DNA of 64,000 bases, taken from the NCBI RefSeq assembly GCF_900215205.1, contig NZ_OBDY01000004.1, forward strand, positions 44,348 to 108,347. The letters run 5' to 3'. Below are positions 1 to 8,090 of this stretch, one piece after another (within the stretch, counting starts at the first letter, position 1; each line of letters opens with the position of its first letter). The translations under genes were made by a program, and so were the position numbers. The notes below the pieces were generated by a model that saw only the letters and a list, made by a program, of their open reading frames with translations, ran no database searches and was not told the origin of the DNA. The DNA comes from Paractinoplanes atraurantiacus. Its GTDB lineage: Bacteria > Actinomycetota > Actinomycetes > Mycobacteriales > Micromonosporaceae.

Positions 1-352
1 TCGGCCCAGGCACCGCCCTCGGCCCCCGCACCACCCTCGGCCCAGGCACCGCCCTCGGCCCCCGCACCACCCTCGACTCTCTCCACAACACCCTCGAGTC
101 CGGCGCCGCCCTGAGCCCTTCCCTCGCCGCCCTCAGCCCTTCCCTCGCCGCGGTCAACCCTTCCCGCGCGGCTCCCAGCCCTTTCCGCGCGGCTCCCAGC
201 CCTTCCCGAGCCGCGCTCAGCCCTTTCCGCGCGGCTCCCAGCCCTTCCCGAGCCGCGCTCAGCCCTTTCCGCGCGGCTCCCAGCCCCTCCCGCGCCGCCT
301 CCAGCCCTTCCGACGCCGCCGAGTCGGGGCCAAAAGCCGCGGCCACGCTCAC
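1..352 (-). CDS. Partial heptad-repeat protein (N-terminal part, runs off the left edge)
   Basis: I do not recognise this gene. A leftward frame opens at a GTG (350-352) and stays open to the window edge, 117 codons. It starts MSVAAAFGPDSAASEG and runs into about nine 7-residue units of the form (K/E)GLxAAR, encoded by 21-bp tandem repeats at about 115-310. Such heptads suggest an amphipathic, coiled-coil-like helix. Third positions are G/C-rich, and AT-rich DNA just upstream (about 361-395) would suit a promoter. After the heptads the frame reads Arg/Pro/Val-rich (VVRGPRAVPGP, twice), which looks less natural. A second leftward frame is also open here (GRAGSRAER type), so the coding frame is not certain and no clear Shine-Dalgarno decides it. 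Confidence 0.35.
   Translation of the reverse strand, partial: MSVAAAFGPDSAASEGLEAAREGLGAARKGLSAAREGLGAARKGLSAAREGLGAARKGLGAAREGLTAAREGLRAAREGLRAAPDSRVLWRESRVVRGPRAVPGPRVVRGPRAVPGP
115..310. repeat. 21-bp tandem repeat, about nine degenerate copies
   Basis: The unit is approximately CAGCCCTTTCCGCGCGGCTC. Two alternating variants are seen, one with TTTCCGCGC and one with TTCCCGAGC. The period is a multiple of three, so it keeps frame and gives 7-residue units in all frames. It lies inside the proposed leftward partial gene. A further 36-bp near-repeat occupies roughly positions 1-80. Confidence 0.8.
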
Positions 353-431
353 CGCCCGGCACGAAAAGGATATTTACGGATTTATCGCTTTTGGCACGAG
401 CGAGGGCGGCGAGATCGGACGTGGAGGTGAT

Positions 432-575
432 AGCGCGAGCAGAGGTGGACGTGACAGCGCGAGCAGAGGTGGACGTGACAGCGCGAGCAGAGGTGGACGT
501 GACAGCGCCAGCAGAGGTGGACGTGACAGCGCCAGCAGAGGTCGATGTGACAGCGCCAGCAGAGGTGGCGTCGAG
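432..575. repeat. 24-bp tandem repeat, six copies, in the spacer 353-679
   Basis: The unit is AGCGCGAGCAGAGGTGGACG plus TGAC. Copies start at 432, 456, 480, 504, 528 and 552. The first three are identical; copies 4-6 carry GCGCCAGC and the last is partial. An imperfect half copy precedes at about 410-431. No unique spacers separate the copies, so this is a minisatellite and not a CRISPR. It lies between the start of the left-edge gene and the stop of the flavin monooxygenase. Apart from an AT-rich patch near 361-395, nothing else is seen in this roughly 330-bp spacer. Confidence 0.85.
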
Positions 576-679
576 AGCGCCGGAAGCGGGCGCGCCGGGG
601 AGGCAGGACAGGACCTCGCGGGCGTGCGGGGCCACCGGGGACGTCCAGTCCTTCCAGCGGATCGGGCCGAGCTCGGGCA

Positions 680-2005
680 TCAGGCGGGCTCCATTTCGCG
701 CAGGAGGCCGTCGACGGCCCGGAGGTAGTCGAGGTGGTCCACTTCGAACCAATGGCGGCGGGACGGCACCACGCGGCGGCGCGACCACGACGTCAGCGGG
801 CGGGCCGACTCCTTCTGTTGCACGGCGGCGGCCCGGGCCGGGTCGTCGATGCGCAGGCGCAGCCAGCGGGCCACCGCGACGCTCTGCCAGTGGGCCAGCG
901 GGAACAGGCCCGCGTCGGCCTGGAGCAGGCCCACCACCGCCAGCGTCGGGTGCTTGCGGGCGAAGGCGTGCAGGTGCAGGTCGGGGCGGCCGGCGGCGTC
1001 GGTGTCGATCAGGCCGGGGTCGAGGAAGTCGAAACGCGGGCGGTAGCCGGTCGCCGTGATCACCAGGTCGGGTTCGATCGTGGTGCCGTCGGCCAGGCAG
1101 ACCGCCTTGCCGTCGTACGCGGTCACGTCCGGCACGGGAGTGATCCGGCCGTGGGCCAGGTAGTACGGGAGCTGACTGTTGACGACCGGATGGCTCTCGT
1201 ACGGCTTGTGATCGGGGACCGGGAGGCCGTACCGGGTCAGGTCGCCGACCGTGAGGGTCAGGATGCGGCGGTACAGCCATTGGCGTACGCGAAAAGGGAC
1301 CTTGAATTTGATCTGATCGGCCGGGCGCCCCAGGACGTATTTCGGCCCCACCCAATAGCCGCGCCTCGTCGAATGCCAGACCGTCGTGGCCTGCTGGGCC
1401 GCCTCGACCGCGATGTCGCAGCCGGTGTTGCCCCCGCCGATCACCAGCACCTTCTTGCCGCGGAGCTGAGCGGGGTCCTTGTACGCGGCCGAGTGGATCA
1501 CCTGGCCGCGGAAGTCGCCGGGGATCGCGGGTTTCGCGGGCGACCAGTTGTGGCCGTTGGCCACGACCAGTCCGGCGTACCGCTGAATCCTCTCCTCGGA
1601 CCCGCCGCCGGTCGACCTGGTCGTCACGTCCCAGCGCCCGTCCCCGACGGGGACGGCCTTGACCACCTCGGTGCCGAACCAGACGTCGCCGGTGACCCCG
1701 AAATGCTCGGCGTAACGCTCCAGATAGGACAGGACCTGGCTGTGGTGGGGGTAGTCGGGCCAGGTGTCGGGCATCGGGAAGTCGGGGAACTCGGTGAGCG
1801 GCCGCGACGTGATCAGATGGGTGCCGGAGGAGACCGGGCTGCGGTCGTGACGCCAGTTCCAGGCGCCGCCGACGGCCGTCTCCCGCTCGTAGCAGTCGAC
1901 CTCGAAGCCCTGCTCACGCAGGTTTTTGACGGCGGACAGGCCGCTGGCGCCGGCACCGACGACGCAGACGGCGTCTCGACGGTCGGCGATCTCGGTGTCG
2001 GGCAC
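680..2005 (-). CDS. Flavin-containing monooxygenase (FMO-like NAD(P)/FAD oxidoreductase)
   Basis: A 441-residue class B flavoprotein monooxygenase that should oxygenate a soft nucleophile (N or S) or a carbonyl, using NADPH and O2. An FAD-binding GxGxxG (VGAGASG, residues 16-22) is followed by an acidic residue at the end of strand 2 (E40). The FMO fingerprint FRGQVIHSAAY lies at 165-175, a second Rossmann motif GGGNTG for NADPH at 190-195, and an ATGY motif at 318-321. The length fits soluble FMOs. No signal peptide or membrane segment is seen, so it is cytosolic. The gene is 27 bp downstream of an EEP-family gene on the same strand and may be co-transcribed. The substrate cannot be told from sequence; a Baeyer-Villiger enzyme is possible but the fingerprint fits FMO better. 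Confidence 0.85.
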   Translation of the reverse strand: MPDTEIADRRDAVCVVGAGASGLSAVKNLREQGFEVDCYERETAVGGAWNWRHDRSPVSSGTHLITSRPLTEFPDFPMPDTWPDYPHHSQVLSYLERYAEHFGVTGDVWFGTEVVKAVPVGDGRWDVTTRSTGGGSEERIQRYAGLVVANGHNWSPAKPAIPGDFRGQVIHSAAYKDPAQLRGKKVLVIGGGNTGCDIAVEAAQQATTVWHSTRRGYWVGPKYVLGRPADQIKFKVPFRVRQWLYRRILTLTVGDLTRYGLPVPDHKPYESHPVVNSQLPYYLAHGRITPVPDVTAYDGKAVCLADGTTIEPDLVITATGYRPRFDFLDPGLIDTDAAGRPDLHLHAFARKHPTLAVVGLLQADAGLFPLAHWQSVAVARWLRLRIDDPARAAAVQQKESARPLTSWSRRRVVPSRRHWFEVDHLDYLRAVDGLLREMEPA

Positions 2006-2032
2006 GGCCGAGATATTGCCAGACCGATGTGC

Positions 2033-2710
2033 CTACTCGGAAGGCAGAATCAGGTCGGCGACGACCGGAAGATGATCACTCGCGCGGCGGGCCCGGTCAT
2101 TCTCGACGATCTCGTACTTGTCGATGGCTATGTCGGGGCTGACGAACAGGCCGTCGATGCGCCGGGCGGGCACGGTGGCCGGGAAGGTGGGCACGTTGCC
2201 GGCCGAGGTGACCAGTCCGTCCTCGACCGTGCGCCAGGCGCCGCCGCCCGGGCCCTCGTTGAGGTCGGCCGCGGCGATCAGCGGGCCGTCGACGGCGGTG
2301 AGCGCCTCTTTCCAGAGGGCGGCCTGCGCGGGCCGCTCGGCCGGGTCGGTGGCCAGATGGGAGCCGGCGACGGTGAACGTGCCGCCGCGCACCGACCCGC
2401 GGGCGAAGACGGCGCCGCGCAGGTGCCGGCCCGGGGTGAGCGGGTAGCGCATCACCCACGTGTCGAGCACCCGCACCCGCAGGTTGACCAGCAGCAGGTT
2501 GCCCAGGGCGGGCAGGCCGCCGGCGGCCACCACCATGCCGAGGTCGTCGGCCAGGGCGGCGCAGCGGTGCCGCCACCGGAAACGTCGCGGCGCCTCCTGC
2601 ACGACCAGGACGTCCGGGGCGAGCTCGCGGACCAGATCCACGAGGGCGCCCCGGTCGTCCTTCAGGCCGTGAACGTTGTAGCTGATGACGCGCAGCGCGG
2701 CCCCGGTCAT
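2033..2710 (-). CDS. Endonuclease/exonuclease/phosphatase (EEP) family hydrolase
   Basis: A 225-residue Mg2+-dependent phosphoesterase of the EEP superfamily, which includes exonuclease III, DNase I and sphingomyelinases. Family motifs appear in order: VISYNVHG near the N-terminus (metal-binding Asn), LVVQEAP (metal-binding Glu), GSHLAT (catalytic His), AADLNEGPG (Asp/Asn pair), RRIDGLFVS, and SDHLPVVADL (catalytic Asp-His). No signal peptide or membrane helix is present, so a cytosolic role is likely. The start ATG at 2708-2710 lies only 4 bp after the stop of the upstream glucokinase gene, so the two are probably translated from one transcript. The substrate (nucleic acid, phospholipid or inositol phosphate) cannot be assigned. 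Confidence 0.85.
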   Translation of the reverse strand: MTGAALRVISYNVHGLKDDRGALVDLVRELAPDVLVVQEAPRRFRWRHRCAALADDLGMVVAAGGLPALGNLLLVNLRVRVLDTWVMRYPLTPGRHLRGAVFARGSVRGGTFTVAGSHLATDPAERPAQAALWKEALTAVDGPLIAAADLNEGPGGGAWRTVEDGLVTSAGNVPTFPATVPARRIDGLFVSPDIAIDKYEIVENDRARRASDHLPVVADLILPSE

Positions 2711-2714
2711 GTGA

Positions 2715-3662
2715 TCAGGGACGCCGGGCCAGGTCGGCGGCGCCGACGACGCCGGCCGTGTTGCCGGTCTCGGCGGCGTGCAGCTCGGCGACCGGGAAGC
2801 GGCCGCGCTGCTTGAGCTGGTCGTGATAGGTGGTCAGGGTCGGCGTCATGAGCAGGTCACCGGCGTCGACCACGCCGCCGCCGACGACCAGGATCTCCGG
2901 GTCGAAGCTCTGCGCCAGGTCGGCCATGGCCACGCCGAGCCAGTAGCCGATCTGCCCGAACGCGTCACAGGCGACGCCGTCGCCGGCCCGAGCGGCCTCG
3001 GTGATCTGCCGTCCGGTGATCGCGAGTGCGTCGCCGCCGGCCAGCTCGAGCAGCTGGGCGGCCCGCTCGGGTTCCTGCCGGGCGCCGGCCCGGGCGAACC
3101 GGACGAGGGCGTTGCCGCTGGCGTACTGCTCGAGGCAGCCGAGCCGGCCGCAGCCGCAGGGGTGACCGTCGGGCACGGACTGGATGTGGCCGAGCTCGGC
3201 CGCGATGCCGTTGGCGCCGCGCCACAGCTTGCCGTCGAGCACGATGCCGCCGCCGATGCCGGTCCCCACGGTGATCATCACCATGGAGTCGGCGTGCCGG
3301 GCCACACCGAAGCGGAACTCGGCCCAGGCGGCCACGTTGGCGTCGTTCTCGAGCACGGTGGGCAGGCCGACGGCCTTGCTCACGTAGTCGCGCAGCGGCT
3401 CGTCACGCCAGGCCAGGTTCGGCGCGAACAGCACGGTCGAGCCGGCGGCGTCGATCCAGGCGGCGGCGCCGATGCCGATGGCGGTGGCCTCGGGATGGGC
3501 GACGGCGAGCTCGGCGGCGACCTCGACGATCGTGTCCCGGGTGCCGGCCGGGTCGTCGGCGGGCGTGTCCCGGCGGTTCGAAGCCAACACGGTGCCGTGC
3601 TCGTCGACCACCCCACCGGCAACCTTGGTGCCGCCGACGTCGACTCCGATGGTCAGCGTCAC
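2715..3662 (-). CDS. glk: ROK-family glucokinase
   Basis: A 315-residue ROK-type sugar kinase, most likely the ATP-dependent glucokinase that feeds glycolysis. The N-terminal phosphate-binding motif is IGVDVGGTKVAGG; ENDANVAAWAE and the ROK signature with a zinc site (HPCGCGRLGCLEQY) follow. The same frame is open further upstream, but I start at the GTG at 3660-3662 because it opens directly into MTLTIGVDVGG and has AGGGGA about 8-13 bases before it. Everything upstream in this frame is antisense-like and overlaps the neighbouring gene. It lies 22 bp downstream of the Cys-cluster gene and 4 bp upstream of the EEP gene. The order SRPBCC, Cys-cluster protein, ROK kinase is familiar from other actinobacteria. 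Confidence 0.88.
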   Translation of the reverse strand: MTLTIGVDVGGTKVAGGVVDEHGTVLASNRRDTPADDPAGTRDTIVEVAAELAVAHPEATAIGIGAAAWIDAAGSTVLFAPNLAWRDEPLRDYVSKAVGLPTVLENDANVAAWAEFRFGVARHADSMVMITVGTGIGGGIVLDGKLWRGANGIAAELGHIQSVPDGHPCGCGRLGCLEQYASGNALVRFARAGARQEPERAAQLLELAGGDALAITGRQITEAARAGDGVACDAFGQIGYWLGVAMADLAQSFDPEILVVGGGVVDAGDLLMTPTLTTYHDQLKQRGRFPVAELHAAETGNTAGVVGAADLARRP

Positions 3663-3684
3663 GCTGCCCGTCCCCTCTGTCCCA

Positions 3685-5118
3685 TCACTCCGCGCCACCG
3701 TCCCGGGCGTCGCGGGTCCCACTCTCCGAGGACGCCTCCGCGCCCGCCACATCATGATCCACCGTCGCGCTCGGCGCCACGTCGCCAACACCCGCATCCG
3801 CGGTGGCCGCGGCCCATACATCAAACCTTCGGGGTGTACGGCTTTCCCGCCCCACCCCACCCGCAGTGTCGCCGGTCTCCCCGAGCCCGCGCCCACCGCC
3901 CCCGGACCGTCCCACACCAGCACGCGCCCCGGCCCCACCGGTCCCCGCGTCCGCGCTCGTTCCGGTCCCAGTGTGTGTGCTCCCGCCGGCCCCAACGTCC
4001 GTGCCCGCTCCGGCCCCAGCGTCCGCGCCGCGCCCGGCGGCTGCGGCTTCCCGCGCGGCTTCGGCATCGCGGCGCGCCCGAGCCTGCTCAGCGGCCTCGG
4101 CCACCCGCCGGGCCGCCTCGGCCGCCGCGCGCTGGGCGGCCTCCCGGCGAGCTTTGAGCTCTGCCGCGTGCTCAGCAGCGGCCGCCGCCGCACTCGCCGT
4201 CGTGGCCGCCGCCCAGGCATCCACCCCGGCTCCAGGAGAGGGCCGCGCGCCCGATCGGGCATCCGCCGCGCCGCCGGTCGCGGTCGATCGGGCGTCGCCC
4301 GCGGCCTTCACGTCCTCACCAGTCGAGGGCTGCGTGTTCGTCGTGGCCGACCAGGCCCTGTCCGCGGTGTTCCTGACGTTCGCCGAGCGGGTGGCCGAGG
4401 ACCACGTCTGGTCGGCGTTGCCGGGGCGGGCCTCCTTCGGGGCCGGGCGGGCCGAAGGTCGGCGCCTCTCCCCCGTCATCGCCGAGACCGCGCGCATCAG
4501 ATGGGCCACACCCGTAGCGATGTCGCCCGCGCTGCTCGCGAGGCGGGCCGCCGCCATCGGGCTCGGGTCGCGCGTCGCCGCAATCGCCTTGCACACCGGG
4601 CACACGCAGCACTCCGGGCTGCCCGTGGCCCAATGGCCGCCGCCGCGTGCATCCCGCTTCGCCCCGGTTTGCGAGCCTTCGGCGAGACCACCCAGGTCGC
4701 CGAGGCGGTCGCCCGCCGCGCGGATCGCCGCAGCCAGACCACCGCCGAGCCGCCCCCAGTCCGGCCCACCGCCCGAACCTCCGGCCCATCCACCACCGAA
4801 GCCACCGCTGGAGTCATCACCGCGACCGCCGGCCGAGCCACGCCCGGAGCCGCCGGCCCAGTCGCCACCACGGCCGCCGGTCGAGCCGCCGGAATCGCCG
4901 GCCCGGTCGTTGCCGTGGCCGCTGGTCGAGGCACCCGAGTCGCCGCTCGAGCCGCTGCCGTGGCCGCTGGGCGAGGCACCCGAGTCGCCGGCGCTCGTCG
5001 AGCCGGTGCCGGAGTCGTGCGGCGCTGCGGTGCCTGCGGGCGAGCCGATCGCGGTGGACAAGGCGGCCAGGGCCGTGGCGACCAGGCGCTCGGCCTCCTC
5101 TCGGGCGGAACCGGACAT
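3685..5118 (-). CDS. Conserved actinobacterial Cys-cluster protein with long low-complexity flanks (DUF5304-like)
   Basis: Function unknown. The 477-residue product has a short N-terminal helix (SAREEAERLVATALAALSTAI) and a Gly/Ser-rich region at about 25-145. The conserved core near 150-240 carries ECCVCPVCKAI, likely a zinc or redox Cys cluster, followed by helices (AGDIATGVAHLMRAVSAM). Then comes about 230 residues of Ala/Arg coiled-coil (AAAEAARRVAEAAEQ), Gly/Thr-rich and acidic sequence. The core resembles small actinobacterial proteins found between an SRPBCC gene and glucokinase, which are much shorter (from memory), so the repeats look like lineage-specific expansion. The ATG at 5116-5118 is 22 bp from the upstream SRPBCC stop. 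Confidence 0.7.
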   Translation of the reverse strand: MSGSAREEAERLVATALAALSTAIGSPAGTAAPHDSGTGSTSAGDSGASPSGHGSGSSGDSGASTSGHGNDRAGDSGGSTGGRGGDWAGGSGRGSAGGRGDDSSGGFGGGWAGGSGGGPDWGRLGGGLAAAIRAAGDRLGDLGGLAEGSQTGAKRDARGGGHWATGSPECCVCPVCKAIAATRDPSPMAAARLASSAGDIATGVAHLMRAVSAMTGERRRPSARPAPKEARPGNADQTWSSATRSANVRNTADRAWSATTNTQPSTGEDVKAAGDARSTATGGAADARSGARPSPGAGVDAWAAATTASAAAAAAEHAAELKARREAAQRAAAEAARRVAEAAEQARARRDAEAAREAAAAGRGADAGAGAGTDVGAGGSTHTGTGTSADAGTGGAGARAGVGRSGGGGRGLGETGDTAGGVGRESRTPRRFDVWAAATADAGVGDVAPSATVDHDVAGAEASSESGTRDARDGGAE

Positions 5119-5140
5119 GTGGCGCTCCTCGGGTGGTGCC

Positions 5141-5593
5141 TCAGCTCGGCGGGAGGCTCTCGACGCGGCGCTTGAGCTGCTTCAGCGCCGTGTCCATGAT
5201 CATCTTTTCCGCCTTGCGGCGGAACATGCCGAGCATGCCGATGGAGAGCTCCACCTCAAGTGTGTACGTCACCGTGGTGGTGCCGTCGCCACCGTCGGCA
5301 AGGTCATAGGAGCCGCGCTGGGATTTCTGCGTCTTCGAGGGCCGGACCAGATGCCACTCGATGCGCGAGAGGTCGTCGGAGTACGCGTATTCCAGGGTGT
5401 AGTCGTCAGCCATCACCCCGGCGTCGATCACGAACCGGACCGTTGCCGCATAACCGTCCTCGTACTCCTCGAGGACCTCCACCGTCTTCATCGCCTCGGC
5501 CCACTCGGGGTAGCGCGGGAAGTCGCTGATCACCGCGGCCACGCGGTCGAGGGGCGCATGGACCTGGATCGACTGCGTCGAGGTGTCCGCCAT
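5141..5593 (-). CDS. SRPBCC (START/Bet v1-like) family protein
   Basis: A 150-residue protein with a SRPBCC helix-grip fold that likely binds a hydrophobic ligand or lipid in the cytosol. It starts TQSIQVHAPLDRVAAVISDF, followed by the typical PRYPEWAEAM turn, beta strands (YTLEYAYSDD, IEWHLV, TVTYTLEVEL) and a closing amphipathic helix ending KRRVESLPPS. I take the ATG at 5591-5593 (MADTSTQS). An upstream in-frame start at 5623 would add ten residues that do not match the fold. It heads the leftward block with the Cys-cluster protein and glucokinase and is divergent from the histidine kinase gene, sharing an 89-bp promoter region. The ligand is unknown. Confidence 0.82.
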   Translation of the reverse strand: MADTSTQSIQVHAPLDRVAAVISDFPRYPEWAEAMKTVEVLEEYEDGYAATVRFVIDAGVMADDYTLEYAYSDDLSRIEWHLVRPSKTQKSQRGSYDLADGGDGTTTVTYTLEVELSIGMLGMFRRKAEKMIMDTALKQLKRRVESLPPS

Positions 5594-5682
5594 GCACGGG
5601 AGGCTACCCGCTCGGTACGACATTCCCGGCGACGGGCCCGCGCCGCGAGCCGCCCCGGGCCGGGGCGGCTACCATCCGTCAG

Positions 5683-7371
5683 GTGCCGGTCCTAGCCAGC
5701 GTCTCCGCGCGCGTCCAACCGCTTGCGGTGGCCGCGCGCATCGTCATGCTCGCGCTGGTCGCGGCGCTCACCCTGATCGCCACCGGCGAGGTTCGGCAGC
5801 TCGGCTGGATAGCCCTGCTCGTGGTCGCCGCCCTGCCCGCGTTCCTCGCCCCCGAACACCACCTGTTCGCGCCGCTCGGCCGGTTCGCCGAGGTCACGAT
5901 CACCGGCCTGGCCGCGGGCTCGATCGCCGCGGCGGCCGACGCGCACGGCACTTTGGACGCGGGCTTCGGCGCCGAGGTCGTGTTGCCGTACCTCACGGTC
6001 CCGCTCTTGACCGCCGCCCTGCGCCGCCGCCCCACCGAGGGCGCCGCGCTGCTGGGTGTCGCGGCCGTCTCGCTGGTGGTCGGCGGCACCCTGATCGGCG
6101 AGGTCAGCCCGATCACCCAGCCGGGCTTCCTCGCGGCCGGTGGCCAGTGGCTGGTGCTCGGCGCGATCATCACGTTCGCGGCCGACACCATGCGGCAGCT
6201 GATGCAGCCCACGGAGCCCACCCCGCAGCCGTACGCCGAGGCCACCCGCCTGCTGACCCAGCTGCGCAGCGTGGCCCGCTCGCTTCCCGGCGCCACCCTC
6301 GACCCCGGTGGCATCTCCGAGCACCTGCTCGAGGAGCTGCGCCTGGTCACTCCCTCCGACCGGTCGGCCGTGCTGTCGGCCAGTGGCGGCGGCCGTCTCG
6401 TCGTGCTGGCGCAGACCGGCGCCGAGCGGGTCGACTGGGAGACCACGCTCGACGCCGACTCGGCCATCGCCGACGCCTGGGCCAGCCAGCAGCCGATGAC
6501 CGCCAACCGGTCGCAGGCCCGTTCCGGCCGGCGTGGCGACACCTCGTCGCTGGTCGTGCCGCTCGTCGCCGGGGTGCGGACGATCGGGCTCGTCATCCTC
6601 GAGACGGATGTCGCAAATGCGTACCCCTCCAGCCTCGTCAGTGAAATCACCTGGGTGACCGACCCCGCCGCCTTGCGGCTGGAAGCCGCCCTTCTCTTCG
6701 ACGACGTGCGGTCGCTGGCCACCAATGAGGAGCGTCAGCGCCTCGCCCGTGAGATCCACGACGGGGTCGCGCAGGAACTCGTCATGGTCGGATACGGGAT
6801 TGACAACGCGCAGGCCACCCTGCCCGAGGGCGCCGACGAGACGGCCGAGGAGCTGCGGTCGCTGCGCAGCGAGGTCACGCGGGTGATCACCGAGCTGCGG
6901 CTGAGCCTGTTCGAGCTGCGCTCCGAGGTGGACCGCAACGGCGGTCTGGCCGCGGCGATCGCCGAGTACGCCCGGACGCTGGGCACCTCGGCCGGCCTGC
7001 GGGTGCACTTCACCTTCGACGAGTCGACGGCCCGGCTGCCCGCCGCGACCGAGGCCGAACTGCTGCGTATCGCCCAGGAGGCGATCACCAACGCGCGCAA
7101 GCACGCCGGAGCCTCTAATCTGTGGGTTACCTGCACCGTCGACCCCCCGTACGCCGAGATCGAGGTCTCCGACGACGGACGGGGCTTCGCGGACGACCGC
7201 CCGGACGGTCGTTATGGTCTGACCATCATGGCCGAGCGGGCGGAACGGATCCGGGGCCGACTCAAGATCACGCCGCGACACCCCAGCGGGACAACCGTTG
7301 CCGTAGTGCTCGGTTCTCCGGCCAGGCGCGATAGCGTGCGGGATAGCGTTTCCGCTCCAGAAGGGGAGTAA
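5683..7371 (+). CDS. NarL/DesK-type sensor histidine kinase
   Basis: A 562-residue membrane sensor kinase. An N-terminal membrane domain (about 1-170) holds several hydrophobic helices, for example ARIVMLALVAALTLIA and LGWIALLVVAALPAFL. A GAF-like region follows at about 200-345, then a HisKA_3 dimerisation domain with the phosphoacceptor in RLAREIHDGVAQELV, and a HATPase with EAITNARKHA (N box), DDGRGF (G1) and GLTIMAERA. It should phosphorylate the response regulator 7 bp downstream, with which it forms an operon. The start is a GTG at 5683. The signal is unknown. The gene is divergent from the SRPBCC gene. Confidence 0.88.
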   Translation: MPVLASVSARVQPLAVAARIVMLALVAALTLIATGEVRQLGWIALLVVAALPAFLAPEHHLFAPLGRFAEVTITGLAAGSIAAAADAHGTLDAGFGAEVVLPYLTVPLLTAALRRRPTEGAALLGVAAVSLVVGGTLIGEVSPITQPGFLAAGGQWLVLGAIITFAADTMRQLMQPTEPTPQPYAEATRLLTQLRSVARSLPGATLDPGGISEHLLEELRLVTPSDRSAVLSASGGGRLVVLAQTGAERVDWETTLDADSAIADAWASQQPMTANRSQARSGRRGDTSSLVVPLVAGVRTIGLVILETDVANAYPSSLVSEITWVTDPAALRLEAALLFDDVRSLATNEERQRLAREIHDGVAQELVMVGYGIDNAQATLPEGADETAEELRSLRSEVTRVITELRLSLFELRSEVDRNGGLAAAIAEYARTLGTSAGLRVHFTFDESTARLPAATEAELLRIAQEAITNARKHAGASNLWVTCTVDPPYAEIEVSDDGRGFADDRPDGRYGLTIMAERAERIRGRLKITPRHPSGTTVAVVLGSPARRDSVRDSVSAPEGE

Positions 7372-7378
7372 CCCGAGC

Positions 7379-8047
7379 ATGTCGACCAGTCCGGCGCCGA
7401 CGACGCGCACCAAGGTCCTCCTTGTTGACGATCATGACTTGATTCGTAAGGGGCTGCGACACGCATTCGAGCGCGACCGTCAGTTCGAGGTCGTGGGTGA
7501 GGCGGCCACAGCCGCCGAGGCGGTCCGCCAGGCCGGTGCTCTGCAGCCGGACGTCGTGATCATGGACCTCCGCCTGCCCGACGGCAGCGGCCTCGAGGCC
7601 ACCAAGGCCCTCCGCAAGAACAACGCCAACATGGGCATCGTCGTCCTCACCATGTACGCGGGTGACGACCAGCTCTTCGGCGCTCTCGAGGCGGGCGCCA
7701 GCGCGTTCGTCCCCAAGACGGCACCGGCCGACGAGGTCGTGGCGGCGGCCCGGCACGCCGCGTCGGCGCCGAGCGCGTTCACCGCGGCCGACCTGGCCGA
7801 GGCGATGAAGCGGCGCCTCGCCCCGTCCGGCCCGCAGCTGTCCCCGCGCGAGGGCCAGGTGCTGCGCCTGCTGGCCGACGGCATGAGCGTCGCCGGCATC
7901 GCCAAGCAGCTGTTCGTGTCCGAGTCGACCGCGAAGACCCACATCTCGAAGCTCTACGAGAAGCTGGGCGCGGCCAACCGGGCGCAGGCGCTGATGACGG
8001 CGCTGCGGCTGGGCCTGCTCGAGGCTCCGGACGCACCGAAGTTCTGA
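7379..8047 (+). CDS. NarL/FixJ-family response regulator
   Basis: A 222-residue two-component regulator. The receiver domain (about 11-130) has the acidic pair D17/D18 in VLLVDDHD, the phosphoacceptor D63 in VIMDLRL, and the conserved Thr and Lys (VLTMYAG, VPKTAPA). A short linker leads to a LuxR-type helix-turn-helix (LSPREGQVLRLLADGMS, then IAKQLFVSESTAKTHISKLY). It should bind DNA once phosphorylated by the upstream kinase. The ATG at 7379 is 7 bp after the kinase stop with a GGGGAG-rich stretch before it. A hairpin terminator follows at 8067-8090. Targets are unknown. Confidence 0.9.
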   Translation: MSTSPAPTTRTKVLLVDDHDLIRKGLRHAFERDRQFEVVGEAATAAEAVRQAGALQPDVVIMDLRLPDGSGLEATKALRKNNANMGIVVLTMYAGDDQLFGALEAGASAFVPKTAPADEVVAAARHAASAPSAFTAADLAEAMKRRLAPSGPQLSPREGQVLRLLADGMSVAGIAKQLFVSESTAKTHISKLYEKLGAANRAQALMTALRLGLLEAPDAPKF

Positions 8048-8066
8048 GTTCTTTCGTACGTATGCA

Positions 8067-8090
8067 GCCCGGTTCCCCCGCCGGGCTTTA
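8067..8090 (+). terminator. Rho-independent-like terminator of the two-component operon
   Basis: GCCCGG (8067-8072) pairs with CCGGGC (8081-8086) across an 8-base loop and is followed by TTTAT. It sits 19 bp after the response regulator stop and just before the end of the convergent DUF4395 gene, so it could stop transcripts from both sides, though the T-run favours the plus strand. Confidence 0.6.

Noticed and set aside
115..575. Short tandem repeats considered as a CRISPR array
   Set aside because: The 21- and 24-bp units are directly abutting with no unique spacers, and no cas genes are present.
391..1059. Plus-strand frame encoding (T)AEVDVTAR units from the 24-bp repeat
   Set aside because: Beyond the repeat it runs antisense to the monooxygenase as Arg/Gly/Pro-rich sequence, has no Shine-Dalgarno and no recognisable domain.
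734..2815. A 693-codon plus-strand open frame over the monooxygenase and EEP genes
   Set aside because: Both minus-strand genes have full family motifs; the plus frame is Arg/Gly/Val-rich with no domain.
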